DNA from: Catellatospora sp. TT07R-123 | GTDB lineage: Bacteria; Actinomycetota; Actinomycetes; Mycobacteriales; Micromonosporaceae | DNA length: 64,000 nucleotides | Reading direction: 5' to 3' | Assembly (NCBI RefSeq): GCF_018327705.1 | Contig: NZ_BNEM01000001.1 | Location: 1,612,001 to 1,676,000 of the forward strand | Shown here: one piece after another, positions 51,418 through 60,199 of the stretch | Layout: each line of letters starts with the position of its first letter | Numbering within the stretch: position 1 is the first letter of the stretch | Notes under the pieces: generated by a model | What the model was told of the DNA's origin: nothing | The model's database searches: none | What the model saw: the letters and a program-made list of their open reading frames with translations, nothing else | Made by a program: the position numbers and the translations under genes

Positions 51418-52677
51418 ATGAATCCTCATCTGTACAGCTCGACGCCGTCGCGACGCACCGTGCTGCGGGCGATCGCGGCCGGGTCGCTCGCCGCCATCCC
51501 CGGTCTGGCCGGGTGCGGCGGACCGGAGAAGCCGAAGGCGGTGCTGCCGCCGGCCACGCTCAACACGTTCGGCAACGCGCCGGCCGACTACCAGCGGCTG
51601 TCACTCAAGGCCGACGAGTACCAGCCCTGGGAGGGCGGGTTCCGCACCGCCGCCGCCAACAGCGACCCCAAGGTGTACGAGCGCTGGCACTGCGAGTTCA
51701 TGACCGACGACGGCACGGTGGTGACCTTCACGCTGCGCACCCGCCCCGGCGACGCGCTCACCCTGAACCCGACCGAGCAGAACCGGCTGCCCGCCGCGAG
51801 CCTGATCATGTCGTTCCCGTGGGGCTCCAACTTCGACGTGGTGAAGACGTACAGCTGGAACCAGTTCTCCAGTGCGACCGACCGCTGCGACGTGAAGGTC
51901 GGCCCGTTCAGCCTCACCGGCGACACGAAGACCTTCCGGCTGACCGGCCGCGACGGCGACATCGGCCTCGACCTGACGCTGACCAACCAGGCCGCGCCGT
52001 TCCGGCCCGGCACCGGCGTGATCTTCCTCGGCAGCACCGACACGTACTACGGCTGGACCGCACCCGTGCCGACGGGCCGCGCCACCGGCACCCTGAAGAT
52101 CTACGACGAGGTGCGGGAGTTCGACGGGCACGGCTTCCACGAGCACAGCTGGGGCAACATCCCGCTGCCCAGCGTGATCGAGCGCTGGAAGGCCGGCCGG
52201 GGCGTCGTGGGCGACTTCGCCATCCTGGGCATCGACGCGCAGCTGCGGCCGCAGTGGGGCTCGACCTACCTGCCGATGCTGGTCGTCGACGACGCCAAGA
52301 ACCACAAGCGGCTCGTCGGCGCGTTCGGCGACGACGCGCTGAACGCGACCGAGTTCGAGCGGACCGGCGACGGCGAGAACGAGTCCTCGCAGGTCGAGTG
52401 GGTGTACACCGGGGAGAACGCGGCCACGGTCACCATGACCTCGACCAACACCGCGCTGGCGACCAAGCCGTACGTCATCAACGCCGCCACCGCCCAGCCG
52501 CCCAAGGGCGCGGCGAACTGGTACACCCGCTACGAGGCCAACATCTCGCTGACCACCGACGCCGCCTCGCCCGGGTACGCGGTGACCGGCAAGGGCACGC
52601 TCGACACCGCCCGGTACGGCCTGCTCGGCCCGGCCGCGCCCCAGCAGGCGGCCACGCCGCAGCCCACCGCCTCCTGA
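51418..52677 (+). CDS. Tat-exported lipoprotein with CrtC/AttH-like lipocalin fold
   Basis: 419 residues, ATG at 51418. SRRTVLRAIAAGSLAAIPGLAGC holds a twin-arginine motif and then the lipobox LAGC, so it should be folded in the cytoplasm, exported and lipidated. The body resembles CrtC (carotenoid 1,2-hydratase) and AttH-like proteins: DLTLTNQAAPFRPGTG, then TGTLKIYDEVREFDGHGFHEHSWGNIPL, where GHGFHEHSWG matches the GxxYHDHNWG signature of that fold. Tat export suggests a bound cofactor or a need for folding inside. A TATATT hexamer at 51341 may be its -10 box. It may bind or modify a lipophilic molecule. Confidence 0.7.
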   Translation: MNPHLYSSTPSRRTVLRAIAAGSLAAIPGLAGCGGPEKPKAVLPPATLNTFGNAPADYQRLSLKADEYQPWEGGFRTAAANSDPKVYERWHCEFMTDDGTVVTFTLRTRPGDALTLNPTEQNRLPAASLIMSFPWGSNFDVVKTYSWNQFSSATDRCDVKVGPFSLTGDTKTFRLTGRDGDIGLDLTLTNQAAPFRPGTGVIFLGSTDTYYGWTAPVPTGRATGTLKIYDEVREFDGHGFHEHSWGNIPLPSVIERWKAGRGVVGDFAILGIDAQLRPQWGSTYLPMLVVDDAKNHKRLVGAFGDDALNATEFERTGDGENESSQVEWVYTGENAATVTMTSTNTALATKPYVINAATAQPPKGAANWYTRYEANISLTTDAASPGYAVTGKGTLDTARYGLLGPAAPQQAATPQPTAS

Positions 52678-52698
52678 GACTGCGCAGTCTGCGCCAGA

Positions 52699-52739
52699 AC
52701 GGCGAACGGCGGCCCGCAGGTCGGGCCGCCGTTCGCCGT
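52699..52739. terminator. Perfect 18-bp stem between convergent genes
   Basis: ACGGCGAACGGCGGCCCG at 52699-52716 pairs exactly with 52722-52739. It lies between the lipocalin-like gene and the convergent chitinase gene. It is the strongest hairpin of the window. Confidence 0.85.
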
Positions 52740-52748
52740 GTCACCGGG

Positions 52749-54668
52749 TCAGGGCATGCCGACCAGGTGGCCGTGCACCGAGTTCGCGAACGCGTACCCG
52801 TTGCTGGCGTCCCAGTTGATCGACCAGGTCATGGCGCCGCGGATGCTCGGCCAGGCCGTCGGCGGCACGAAGCTGCCGCAGTTGGTCCGGGCCGCCAGGC
52901 AGTCCAGGGCGCTGTTGACCACGCTCGGGCTGACGTAGCCGCCGCCGGCCGCCTGGGTGGTGGCGGGCAGGCCCAGGGCGACCTGGTCGGGCCGCAGCGC
53001 GCTCTGGAGCTGGATGCAGGCCAGCGCGGTCATGAAGTTGATCGTGCCCTGGGAGTACGCGAACTGCTGGTCGCAGCCCAGCATGCTGCCCGAGTTGTAG
53101 AACTGGGTGTGCACGATCGTCAGGATGTCCTTGATCGCCAGGGCGAGGGCGAAGTAGCTCGACCCGGTCGACTGCATGTCGATCGTCTGCGGCGCCATCG
53201 TGATGATCAGGTTCGTGCCGACCCGCGAGCGCAGGTTGCGCAGCGCCTGCTCCATGTAGGTCGCGTTGAGCCCGTTCTCCAGGTCGATGTCGACCCCGTC
53301 GAACCCGAACGTCGTGATCAGGCTGTACAGGCTGTTGGCGAAGTTGGTCGCCGCCGTCGAGCTGGCCACCGACACGGTGCCCTTCTCGCCGCCGACCGAC
53401 AGGATCACCTTCTGGTTGCGCGAGTGCAGGGTGGAGATGTCGGCGGTGAACTGGGCGTTGGTGTAGCCGCCCAGCGCCGAGGACAGTCCGGAGTCGACGT
53501 TGAACGTCACCGCGCCCTGGGTGCTCGCGTTCGCCTCCGCGAAGGCGACGGCCACGATGTCGTACGTGGTCGGCACCGACGACAGGCGCAGCGGCGTCGC
53601 CCCGTTGGTGAAGTTCTGCCAGTACCCGGTCAGCACGTGCTTGGGCAGGGTGCCGGTGGTGCAGCCGGTGGTCGTGCCGGTCACCGAGACGGCGGTCGAC
53701 TCGCCCGTGCCGTTGTAGGCCTTGACCGTGTAGGTGTGGCTGGAGCAGGTGCCCAGGCCCGACAGGGTCGCCGCCAGGGCGGTGACGGTGGCGCGCAGCG
53801 TGCTGCCCTCGTACACCCGGTAGCCGGTGATCGTGCCGGTGCCCGCGTTCCAGGCGATGGACAGCGAGGTGTCGGTCGCGCCGGTGACCCGCAGGTTGCT
53901 GACCGGGCCGGGCACGCCGGTGGTGCAGCCCGTCGTGGTGACGGTGACGCTGCCCGAGCGCGCGGACTCGCCGGTGCTGTTGTACGCCGCCACCGAGTAC
54001 GTGTGCGTGCTGCACGCGGCCAGGCCGCTGATGGTGGCCGAGGTGCCGGTCGGCGAGGAGACGACCGTGCTGCCCTCGTACACCCGGTAGCCGCTGACGG
54101 TGCCGGAGGAGGCACCCCACGACAGCGCGATCGAGGTGTTCGTGATCGTGCCCGCGACCGGGTTGCCCGGGACGCCGGGGACGGAGGTGCCGCCCTGGCC
54201 CTGCACGGACACGTCGTCGGCGTAGTAGGAGCCCTGCGCGTACCAGCCGTGCAGGTAGACCTGGGTGGAGGAGCTGCTGGCGGTGAAGGTCACCGTCAGC
54301 TGGGTCCAGTTGGCGGCGCTCGGCGTCCAGGTCGAGGCGCCGCCGGTGACACCGAGGTAGACGTAGTTGCCGCGCACCCACGCGGTCAGCGTGTACGAGG
54401 TGCCCGACACGGTCGCCACGGTCTGGTTGCACTGGGCGCTGTCGCTGCTGGACGCGGCGCCCTGCAGCGCCTTGGTGCCGGTGCGGACCGGGGTGGACAC
54501 GACGCTGCCGGTGCTGCCGGAGCAGGTCCACGGGGACAGGCTGCCGGACTCGAAACCACCGTTGCTGATCAGTTCGGCGGCGCCGGCCGGGGCGGCCAGG
54601 GTGGTCACCGCGAGGGTGGCGACGAGAGCGGTCATCGTAGCTGCGAGGGACATTCGCAGTCTGTTCAT
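52749..54668 (-). CDS. Secreted GH18 chitinase with carbohydrate-binding and two FnIII domains
   Basis: 639 residues, ATG at 54668 with GAAGGAAG upstream. A signal peptide (1-31) is followed by a CBM4/16-type binding domain (ELISNGGFESGSLSPWTC, to about 157). Two fibronectin III domains (165-247 and 254-335) share the repeat SGYRVYEGST. The GH18 barrel (345-639) has the catalytic DGVDIDLE (457-464, acid Glu464) and the SVGGEKG strand (424-430). It should cut chitin outside the cell to release chitobiose. An IS element sits 20 bp upstream of the start codon, so its native promoter may have been displaced. Confidence 0.92.
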   Translation of the reverse strand: MNRLRMSLAATMTALVATLAVTTLAAPAGAAELISNGGFESGSLSPWTCSGSTGSVVSTPVRTGTKALQGAASSSDSAQCNQTVATVSGTSYTLTAWVRGNYVYLGVTGGASTWTPSAANWTQLTVTFTASSSSTQVYLHGWYAQGSYYADDVSVQGQGGTSVPGVPGNPVAGTITNTSIALSWGASSGTVSGYRVYEGSTVVSSPTGTSATISGLAACSTHTYSVAAYNSTGESARSGSVTVTTTGCTTGVPGPVSNLRVTGATDTSLSIAWNAGTGTITGYRVYEGSTLRATVTALAATLSGLGTCSSHTYTVKAYNGTGESTAVSVTGTTTGCTTGTLPKHVLTGYWQNFTNGATPLRLSSVPTTYDIVAVAFAEANASTQGAVTFNVDSGLSSALGGYTNAQFTADISTLHSRNQKVILSVGGEKGTVSVASSTAATNFANSLYSLITTFGFDGVDIDLENGLNATYMEQALRNLRSRVGTNLIITMAPQTIDMQSTGSSYFALALAIKDILTIVHTQFYNSGSMLGCDQQFAYSQGTINFMTALACIQLQSALRPDQVALGLPATTQAAGGGYVSPSVVNSALDCLAARTNCGSFVPPTAWPSIRGAMTWSINWDASNGYAFANSVHGHLVGMP

Positions 54669-54818
54669 CGGACTTCCTTCGTGGGTACCCCCGCCTTCGG
54701 GCGGGGGAGGAAACGAAGCTCCTGCACAGCAGCGCAGGAGCAGCCGATTCGCCGCTGAGGCGAACCGGGGTCTAACCACCGCGGTGGGAATGTCACCGGG
54801 TGTTGCTAGCTTTCCGGC

Positions 54819-55988
54819 GTGACCGCACCGGTGAAACGGGCTTTCCGGTACCGCTTCTACCCGACCGACGTGCAGGCAGCGCTGCTGTCGCGCACGTTCG
54901 GGTGTGTGCGCAAGGTCTACAACCTGGCCCTGGCGGCACGGACCGAAGCATGGACTCAGCGACAGGAGCGGGTCGGGTACGGGGCGACGTCGGCGATGCT
55001 GACCGCGTGGAAGGCCACCGAGGAACTGGCTTACCTCAACGAGGTCTCCTCGGTGCCGCTGCAGCAGACCCTGCGGCATCTGCAGACCGCGTTCGCGAAC
55101 TACTTCGCCAAGCGGGCCCGCTACCCGCGGTTCAAGTCCAAACGCAGATCCCGGCGCAGCGCCGAGTACACCGCCAGCGCGTTCCGCTACCGCGACGGGC
55201 AGCTGACCCTGGCCAAGACGACCGAGCCGCTGAACATCGTCTGGTCGCGGCCCCTGCCCGAAGGTGCACGGCCTTCGACGGTGACCGTCAGCCAGGACTC
55301 GGCGGGACGCTGGTGGGTATCGCTGCTGTGCGACGACCCCACCGTCCGGCCACTGCCCGCGACCGACCGGGCGGTGGGTATCGACGTCGGGATCGGGCAT
55401 CTGCTCGTCCTGTCGACCGGCGAGAAGATCATCAACCCCAGGCATGAGCAACGCGACCGTAAGCGGCTCGCCCGCGCCCAGCGCAACCTGTCCCGCAAAG
55501 CCAAGGGCGACGGGACCAACCGAGCCAAGGCAAGGGTCAAGGCCGCCCGCGCGCATGCCCGCATCAGCGACCGGCGCCGTGACCACCTGCACCAACTGAC
55601 CACTCGACTCGTGCGCGAAAACCAAGTGCTCGTGATCGAGGATCTTTCGGTGTGCAACATGGTCAAGAACCGGAGCCTGGCGCGGGCGATCTCCGACGCG
55701 GCCTGGCGGCAGCTGCGCACCATGCTCGAATACAAGACGGCGTGGTACGGCCGGCAGCTGATCGTGGTCGACCGCTGGTTTCCCAGTACGAGACTGTGCT
55801 CGGCCTGCGGCACCCTCGCCGACCGGATGCCCCTGCAGGTGCGCAGCTGGACATGCCGGTGCGGCACGACCCATGATCGCGACATCAACGCCGCGAAGAA
55901 CATCCTGGCCGCCGGACTGGCGGTGTCGGCCTGCGGAGCCGGTGTAAGACCTCAACGGGACCCCTCCCGCACGGGCGATCGGCAGTGA
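54819..55988 (+). CDS. tnpB: TnpB RNA-guided nuclease (IS200/IS605 family)
   Basis: 389 residues, GTG start. The N-terminal region (VKRAFRYRFYPTDVQAALLSRTFGCVRKVYNLAL) is the usual OrfB helix-turn-helix. The RuvC-type active site is complete: Asp189 (GIDVGIGHL), Glu274 (VIEDLSV) and Asp355 (HDRDINAA). The zinc ribbon is CSAC (327-330) with CRC (346-348). TnpB enzymes are guided by a right-end RNA and cut DNA at the excised site, which helps the element persist; they are the ancestors of Cas12. All key residues are present, so it is probably active. Confidence 0.9.
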   Translation: MTAPVKRAFRYRFYPTDVQAALLSRTFGCVRKVYNLALAARTEAWTQRQERVGYGATSAMLTAWKATEELAYLNEVSSVPLQQTLRHLQTAFANYFAKRARYPRFKSKRRSRRSAEYTASAFRYRDGQLTLAKTTEPLNIVWSRPLPEGARPSTVTVSQDSAGRWWVSLLCDDPTVRPLPATDRAVGIDVGIGHLLVLSTGEKIINPRHEQRDRKRLARAQRNLSRKAKGDGTNRAKARVKAARAHARISDRRRDHLHQLTTRLVRENQVLVIEDLSVCNMVKNRSLARAISDAAWRQLRTMLEYKTAWYGRQLIVVDRWFPSTRLCSACGTLADRMPLQVRSWTCRCGTTHDRDINAAKNILAAGLAVSACGAGVRPQRDPSRTGDRQ

Positions 55989-56045
55989 AACAGGAAACCC
56001 GAGGGCGACCAACGGAATCTCCCGCCTTCAGGCGGGAGACGAAGT
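55890..56045 (+). ncRNA. Putative omega RNA (TnpB guide RNA)
   Basis: In TnpB elements the guide RNA scaffold overlaps the 3' end of tnpB and runs to the right end, with the guide just outside. Here the last 100 bases of tnpB, the following 29 bases and the 9-bp hairpin (56018-56039) fit this layout. The limits are estimates; the RNA itself is inferred. Confidence 0.4.
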
Positions 56046-56222
56046 CAACGCTGCTCCGTTCTGACGGGGGAAGCGCGTCTCTGGGACGAGAGCGGTCTTC
56101 AGATCGTCCCCAGTCGATGATTAACAGTCAAGAATACTTACTATTAAATCCCACATTTCGAGAACAGCGGTCCCACCTGGACGGGGATCGGCGGCCGCTC
56201 GGCCCGGTTTAAGGTAGACGCC

Positions 56223-56756
56223 ATGCCCGAGCTGATCACCCCGGACACCGCGCTGCACCAGCGCTGGCTCGACTGCCGCGACGACTGGGGCCGCGACGTC
56301 GTCCAGAACGGCAGCGGGCTGCGCGAGGGCCTCGACGTCGACGACCCGGTCGTGTTCGCACAGTTCGTCGCGCGGCTGCACTGCTCGGCCGACGTCACGG
56401 TCGCACCGCCCGAGGGCATGGTGCACGCGACGTACTGGTGGGTGGTCGACCGGGGCGAGATCGTCGGCTCGATCTCGCTGCGGCACGAGCTCAACGACTT
56501 CCTGCTGCACGCGGGCGGCCACATCGGCTACGGCATCCGCCCGGCGGCCCGCGGGCGCGGCCTGGCCGGCTGGGCCCTGGCCGAGGTGCTGGGGCACGCC
56601 CGCGCGCTCGGCCTCGACCGGGTGCTGGTGACCTGCAAGGACGACAACACCGCGTCGGCGCGCACGATCGAGCGCAACGGCGGCGTGCTGGAGGACGTCC
56701 GCGACACCGAACTCGGCCGGACCAGGCGATACTGGATCGACCTGACCGCAGCCTGA
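56223..56756 (+). CDS. GNAT-family N-acetyltransferase
   Basis: 177 residues, ATG start. The elements run in GNAT order: TYWWVVDRGEIVGSISLRHELNDFLLHAGGHIGYGIRPAARGRGLAGWAL, with RGRGLA as the acetyl-CoA loop, then DRVLVTCKDDNTASARTIERNGGVL, where the Asn-Ala-Ser-Arg helix closes the fold. It resembles small actinobacterial acetyltransferases near RimJ/RimL. The substrate is unknown. It lies 32 bp upstream of a methyltransferase gene in the same direction, so they probably share a transcript. Confidence 0.85.
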   Translation: MPELITPDTALHQRWLDCRDDWGRDVVQNGSGLREGLDVDDPVVFAQFVARLHCSADVTVAPPEGMVHATYWWVVDRGEIVGSISLRHELNDFLLHAGGHIGYGIRPAARGRGLAGWALAEVLGHARALGLDRVLVTCKDDNTASARTIERNGGVLEDVRDTELGRTRRYWIDLTAA

Positions 56757-56788
56757 CGCGGCGGGTGCGGGTACGACAGGAGCGCGCC

Positions 56789-57436
56789 ATGTCCCACGAC
56801 CACGCCGACGCCCACCAGACCGACGAGCAGCTCTGGGAGGACCGCTACCGCGGCAGCGAGCAGGTGTGGAGCGGAAAACCCAACGCGGCGCTGGTCCGCG
56901 AGGCGGCCGGGCTGACGCCGGGGACGGCGCTGGACCTGGGCTGCGGCGAGGGCGCCGACGCGATCTGGCTGGCCGCGCACGGCTGGCGGGTCACCGCGGT
57001 CGACGTCTCCCCCACCGCGCTGCGGCGCGGCGCCTCCCACGCGGCCGTGGCCGGGCTGGGCGACCACATCGACTGGCAGCGCCACGACCTCGCCGCGTCC
57101 TTCCCCGACGGGAAATACGACCTGGTCAGCGCATTCTTCCTGCACTCGCGCGGCCCGCTGCCGTGGCGCGACGTCCTCCGGTCGGCGGCCGCGGCGGTGG
57201 TCCCGGGCGGGGTCCTGCTGGTCGTCGGGCATTGCGCGTTCCCGTCCTGGCACACCGGGCACCACGACGACGTCGAGTTCCCCGGCCCCGACGACGTGCT
57301 CGGCGCGCTGGCGCTGCCCGATCACGAGTGGGAGGTGCTGGTCCGGGAGGCGTACGAGTTCGACGCCACCGGCCCGGACGGCCAGCCCGGCACCCGCAGC
57401 GACAGCACCGTCAAGGTCCGCCGCCTGGCCGACTGA
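56789..57436 (+). CDS. Class I SAM-dependent methyltransferase (tellurite-resistance TehB-like)
   Basis: 215 residues, ATG at 56789, with ACAGGAG upstream. The opening WEDRYRGSEQVWSGKPNAALVREAAGL with motif I ALDLGCGEGADAIWLAAHGW is characteristic of TehB/thiopurine-type methyltransferases. The acidic loop VTAVDVSPTAL and DLVSAFFLHSRGPLPW follow, then the motif VVPGGVLLVVGH. Family members methylate thiopurines, tellurite or small molecules. Substrate is unknown. It is likely cotranscribed with the GNAT gene before it. Confidence 0.85.
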   Translation: MSHDHADAHQTDEQLWEDRYRGSEQVWSGKPNAALVREAAGLTPGTALDLGCGEGADAIWLAAHGWRVTAVDVSPTALRRGASHAAVAGLGDHIDWQRHDLAASFPDGKYDLVSAFFLHSRGPLPWRDVLRSAAAAVVPGGVLLVVGHCAFPSWHTGHHDDVEFPGPDDVLGALALPDHEWEVLVREAYEFDATGPDGQPGTRSDSTVKVRRLAD

Positions 57437-57494
57437 TCAGCCGGATGGAAATCTGCGACTGACAGCCGGGGCGCGATGGGTTAGGCTGCGCGCG

Positions 57495-57548
57495 ATGAAT
57501 ACCTCTTTCGGCAGAACGGGGGTTCCGTTCGCAATAGGTGAGTGCTGA
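57495..57548 (+). CDS. Possible 17-residue leader peptide
   Basis: ATG at 57495 opens a frame of 17 codons (MNTSFGRTGVPFAIGEC) that ends TGA at 57546-57548, and the last A is the first base of the next gene's ATG (TGATG). Its codons are less GC-rich than the surroundings, and it carries a small hairpin (GAACGG...CCGTTC). It has no strong ribosome site. It could act by translational coupling to the MoxR-vWA cassette, or be an accident. Confidence 0.3.
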   Translation: MNTSFGRTGVPFAIGEC

Positions 57549-58906
57549 TGCGCTCCCTGCTTGCGTACGGAGACACCCGTCTCCCCTTCTGGCAGCACGT
57601 ACGCGAATACGCCGTGCCGCCGACGATGATCGAAACCGCGACCGCCCGCCGTGCCGCGGGCGACTGGGCCGGGGCGTGCGCCGCCGCCCGCGTCGACGTC
57701 GACCTGGACCCGAGGGCCGCGGCCCGCGCGTACGGGCGGCGATTCGCCACCGGTCTGCACGACGACCTGCGCCACCTCGCCCCGGACCTGCTGCGCTGGC
57801 ACCTGCCGCGCACCGCCCCGGACGGCCTGCTGCGCCCCGGTCTGACCGTCTCGCTGGCCCGCTACCACCCGGCCGGGCCCACCCGGGCCGTGCACCTGGT
57901 GGTCCGCACCCCACCGTCGTGGGCGGACTCCGGCCAGCGGATCAGCCTCGCCCTGTGGGACGAGCATCCCGCCGGACGGGCGGCCGACGTGCATCCGCAT
58001 CCGCATCCCGACCGGCGGTTCCGGCTCGACCTGCACCGCCACCTGTGGGACGCCCGGCGCGCCGGTGAACTGCGGCAGCGGTCCGGCGCGGACCGCCCGC
58101 CCGGCCTGGACCCGCCGCCGCCCGGCCCGGTGCCGCCGGACGCGGGCTGCGCCGCCGACCGCTGGGCGGCCGAGGCGGCGCTGCTGCTGCGTGCCGACGG
58201 CCACCGCGGCGGCCCGGTGACGGTACGGCTGCACGGCCGCCACCGGCTGCGCCTGGACCCGTCCGACGGCGGCACCCGCCTGTCGGCACTGCCGCCCGCC
58301 AGGCGGGACGACCCGGCGAGCCCGCTGCTGCCGTACGCGGCGACGTGGGTGCCGCCCGACCTGGAGCTGCTGCGCGCCGGGGCGGTCGCAGCGGAGCGGC
58401 TGCACCCGCTGGTCGCCGCCGCCCTGGCGCCGGACCTGCCGTCCACCCCGGACCGGACCGACGACACCGCGCCCGGCGTGCGCGTCGTCGAGTGCGGCGG
58501 GGTGCGGCACCGGATCGGCGTCGTGGACGGGGTCCTCGTCCCGCTGGACCACGGCCCGGCCGAGCTGCACCGCGAGGCGCTGCTGGTCGCGCTGGGCGGC
58601 AGCCCGCTGCCGTGCCTGCGCGCGATCGACCAGGCCCACCGCAGCCCGGAGTGCCTCGTCGACGTCCGGGCCCGCCTGGACCACGGCGACACCGACGGGG
58701 CGCTGGCCGCCGTCGAGACGCTGCTCGGACCGGACGTGCTGCTCCGCGGCGGCGCGCTGCGCGACGAGCTCGAATTCGCGGTGCAGCAGCAGGTCACGCA
58801 CGGGCTGTACCGGTCCGGGCTCGCCGGGCCCGGTCCGGTCCGGGCGCCGAACGACGGCCGCCGCCTCACCCACCGGCCCCGGCCACGCCGGGCCACCCGG
58901 CGCTGA
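57548..58906 (+). CDS. Conserved hypothetical protein, first gene of MoxR-vWA cassette
   Basis: 452 residues from ATG at 57548, with AGGTGA six bases upstream; a GTG at 57542 is an alternative. No known domain is recognised. The N-terminus (LLAYGDTRLPFWQHVREYAVPPTMIETATARRAAGDWAGACAAARVDVDLD) is helical, the middle holds Pro-rich segments and many His residues, and the last part has a helical bundle (LDHGDTDGALAAVETLLGPDVL). The C-terminus is Arg-rich (RPRPRRATRR). Its position just before the MoxR ATPase suggests it is the third member of a MoxR-vWA ternary system, possibly the target or effector. Confidence 0.6.
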   Translation: MRSLLAYGDTRLPFWQHVREYAVPPTMIETATARRAAGDWAGACAAARVDVDLDPRAAARAYGRRFATGLHDDLRHLAPDLLRWHLPRTAPDGLLRPGLTVSLARYHPAGPTRAVHLVVRTPPSWADSGQRISLALWDEHPAGRAADVHPHPHPDRRFRLDLHRHLWDARRAGELRQRSGADRPPGLDPPPPGPVPPDAGCAADRWAAEAALLLRADGHRGGPVTVRLHGRHRLRLDPSDGGTRLSALPPARRDDPASPLLPYAATWVPPDLELLRAGAVAAERLHPLVAAALAPDLPSTPDRTDDTAPGVRVVECGGVRHRIGVVDGVLVPLDHGPAELHREALLVALGGSPLPCLRAIDQAHRSPECLVDVRARLDHGDTDGALAAVETLLGPDVLLRGGALRDELEFAVQQQVTHGLYRSGLAGPGPVRAPNDGRRLTHRPRPRRATRR

Positions 58907-58972
58907 CCCGCGCCCGCACCGACCTCCACCCTTCGCCGCATCCGGCGCCCGACTCTCCCATGGTGATGACAC

Positions 58973-60199
58973 ATGCCTGCTTCCGTTCTGCCCACCGCCG
59001 TCCCGACCCGGCTCGACGTCGCCGCCGAGCTGCTCGCCCTGCTGAACGACACCGGCACCGAACCCCGCGCCGACAACCAGTTGGAGGCGCTGACGCTCGC
59101 GGTCGCGGCCGACCTGCCGGTGCTCCTGTGGGGTGAGCCCGGCATCGGCAAGACCGCCGCCCTCAACCAGCTCGCCGAGTCGCTGGACCTGCCGCTGACC
59201 ACGGTGATCGCCAGCGTGCACGAGCCCACCGACTTCTCCGGCCTGCCGATCGTCGGTGACGACCCGGCGGTGCAGGGCGTCCCGATGGCGCCGCCGGACT
59301 GGGCCGTACGCCTGGTGCGGGCCGGGCGCGGGCTGCTGTTCCTCGACGAGCTGTCCACGGCGCCGCCCGCGGTGCAGGCGGCCCTGCTGCGGCTGGTACT
59401 CGAACGCCGGGTCGGGGCGCTGTCCCTGCCGCCGGGCGTACGCATCGTCGCGGCCGCCAACCCCCGGTCCTCGGCCGCCGACGGCTGGGAGCTGAGCGCG
59501 CCGCTGGCCAACCGGTTCGTGCACCTCCAGTGGGCCCACGACCACGACGTGGTGGTGCGCGGCCTCGGCGGCACCTGGCCCCGCGCGTCACTGCCCCGGC
59601 TCGACCCGGCCCGGCTGCCCGAGTCCGTCGCGTACGCCCGGCGCGCCGTCTGCACCCTGCTGGCGGCCCGGCCCGCACTGGTCCACAAGCTGCCCACCGG
59701 CGAGTCCCGGCGGGGCGGCCCGTGGCCGTCGCCGCGCAGCTGGGACATGGCGCTGCGGCTGATCGCGTTCGGCACCGCCGCGGGCACCGGCCGTGAGGTG
59801 CTGTCGATGCTGGTGCGCGGCACCGTCGGCGACGGGCCGGGGCTGGAGCTGCTGGCGAGCCTGGACCGGCTGGACCTGCCCGACCCCGAGACGCTGCTGG
59901 CCGACCCGGGCAGCGCCGTGCTGCCCGAGCGGGGCGACCTGCGCCAGGCGGTGCTCGACGGCGTGGTCGAGGCGGTGCGGCGCCGACCGGACCGGTCCCG
60001 CTGGGACGCGGCCTGGTCGCTGCTGGTCCTGGCCCTGGAGACCGGCGCCCCCGACCTGGTGGTCGTGCCCGCCGCGACGCTGGCGTCGCTGCGCCAGGAC
60101 GGCTGGGAGGTGCCGACCGCGATCGAGCGGCTGGCCGGGGCCGTCGCGCTCGCCCAGCGCGCGGACAGGGCCGTCGAGCGGGTGGGTGCGCGCCGGTGA
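58973..60199 (+). CDS. MoxR-family AAA+ ATPase
   Basis: 408 residues, ATG start. Walker A is GEPGIGKT (54-61), Walker B is LLFLDE (121-126) and sensor 1 is AANP (161-164); LANRF (178-182) may include the arginine finger. The lid domain follows from about residue 250 (PSPRSWDMALRLIAFG). MoxR proteins are chaperone-like ATPases that act with von Willebrand factor A (vWA) proteins to assemble or activate enzyme complexes. The vWA protein is coded next with a four-base GTGA overlap. Confidence 0.88.
   Translation: MPASVLPTAVPTRLDVAAELLALLNDTGTEPRADNQLEALTLAVAADLPVLLWGEPGIGKTAALNQLAESLDLPLTTVIASVHEPTDFSGLPIVGDDPAVQGVPMAPPDWAVRLVRAGRGLLFLDELSTAPPAVQAALLRLVLERRVGALSLPPGVRIVAAANPRSSAADGWELSAPLANRFVHLQWAHDHDVVVRGLGGTWPRASLPRLDPARLPESVAYARRAVCTLLAARPALVHKLPTGESRRGGPWPSPRSWDMALRLIAFGTAAGTGREVLSMLVRGTVGDGPGLELLASLDRLDLPDPETLLADPGSAVLPERGDLRQAVLDGVVEAVRRRPDRSRWDAAWSLLVLALETGAPDLVVVPAATLASLRQDGWEVPTAIERLAGAVALAQRADRAVERVGARR

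Larger units (their letters stand above)
54685..56045. mobile_element. IS200/IS605-type element with tnpB only
   Basis: A tnpB gene (54819-55988) is flanked by two similar hairpins with a four-base loop: CCCCCGCCTTCGGGCGGGGG at 54688-54707 and TCTCCCGCCTTCAGGCGGGA starting at 56018. Each is followed by a CGAAG motif. No tnpA transposase is present, so it would need help from another element to move. Exact ends cannot be fixed from one copy. It lies between the chitinase gene and its expected promoter. Confidence 0.7.
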
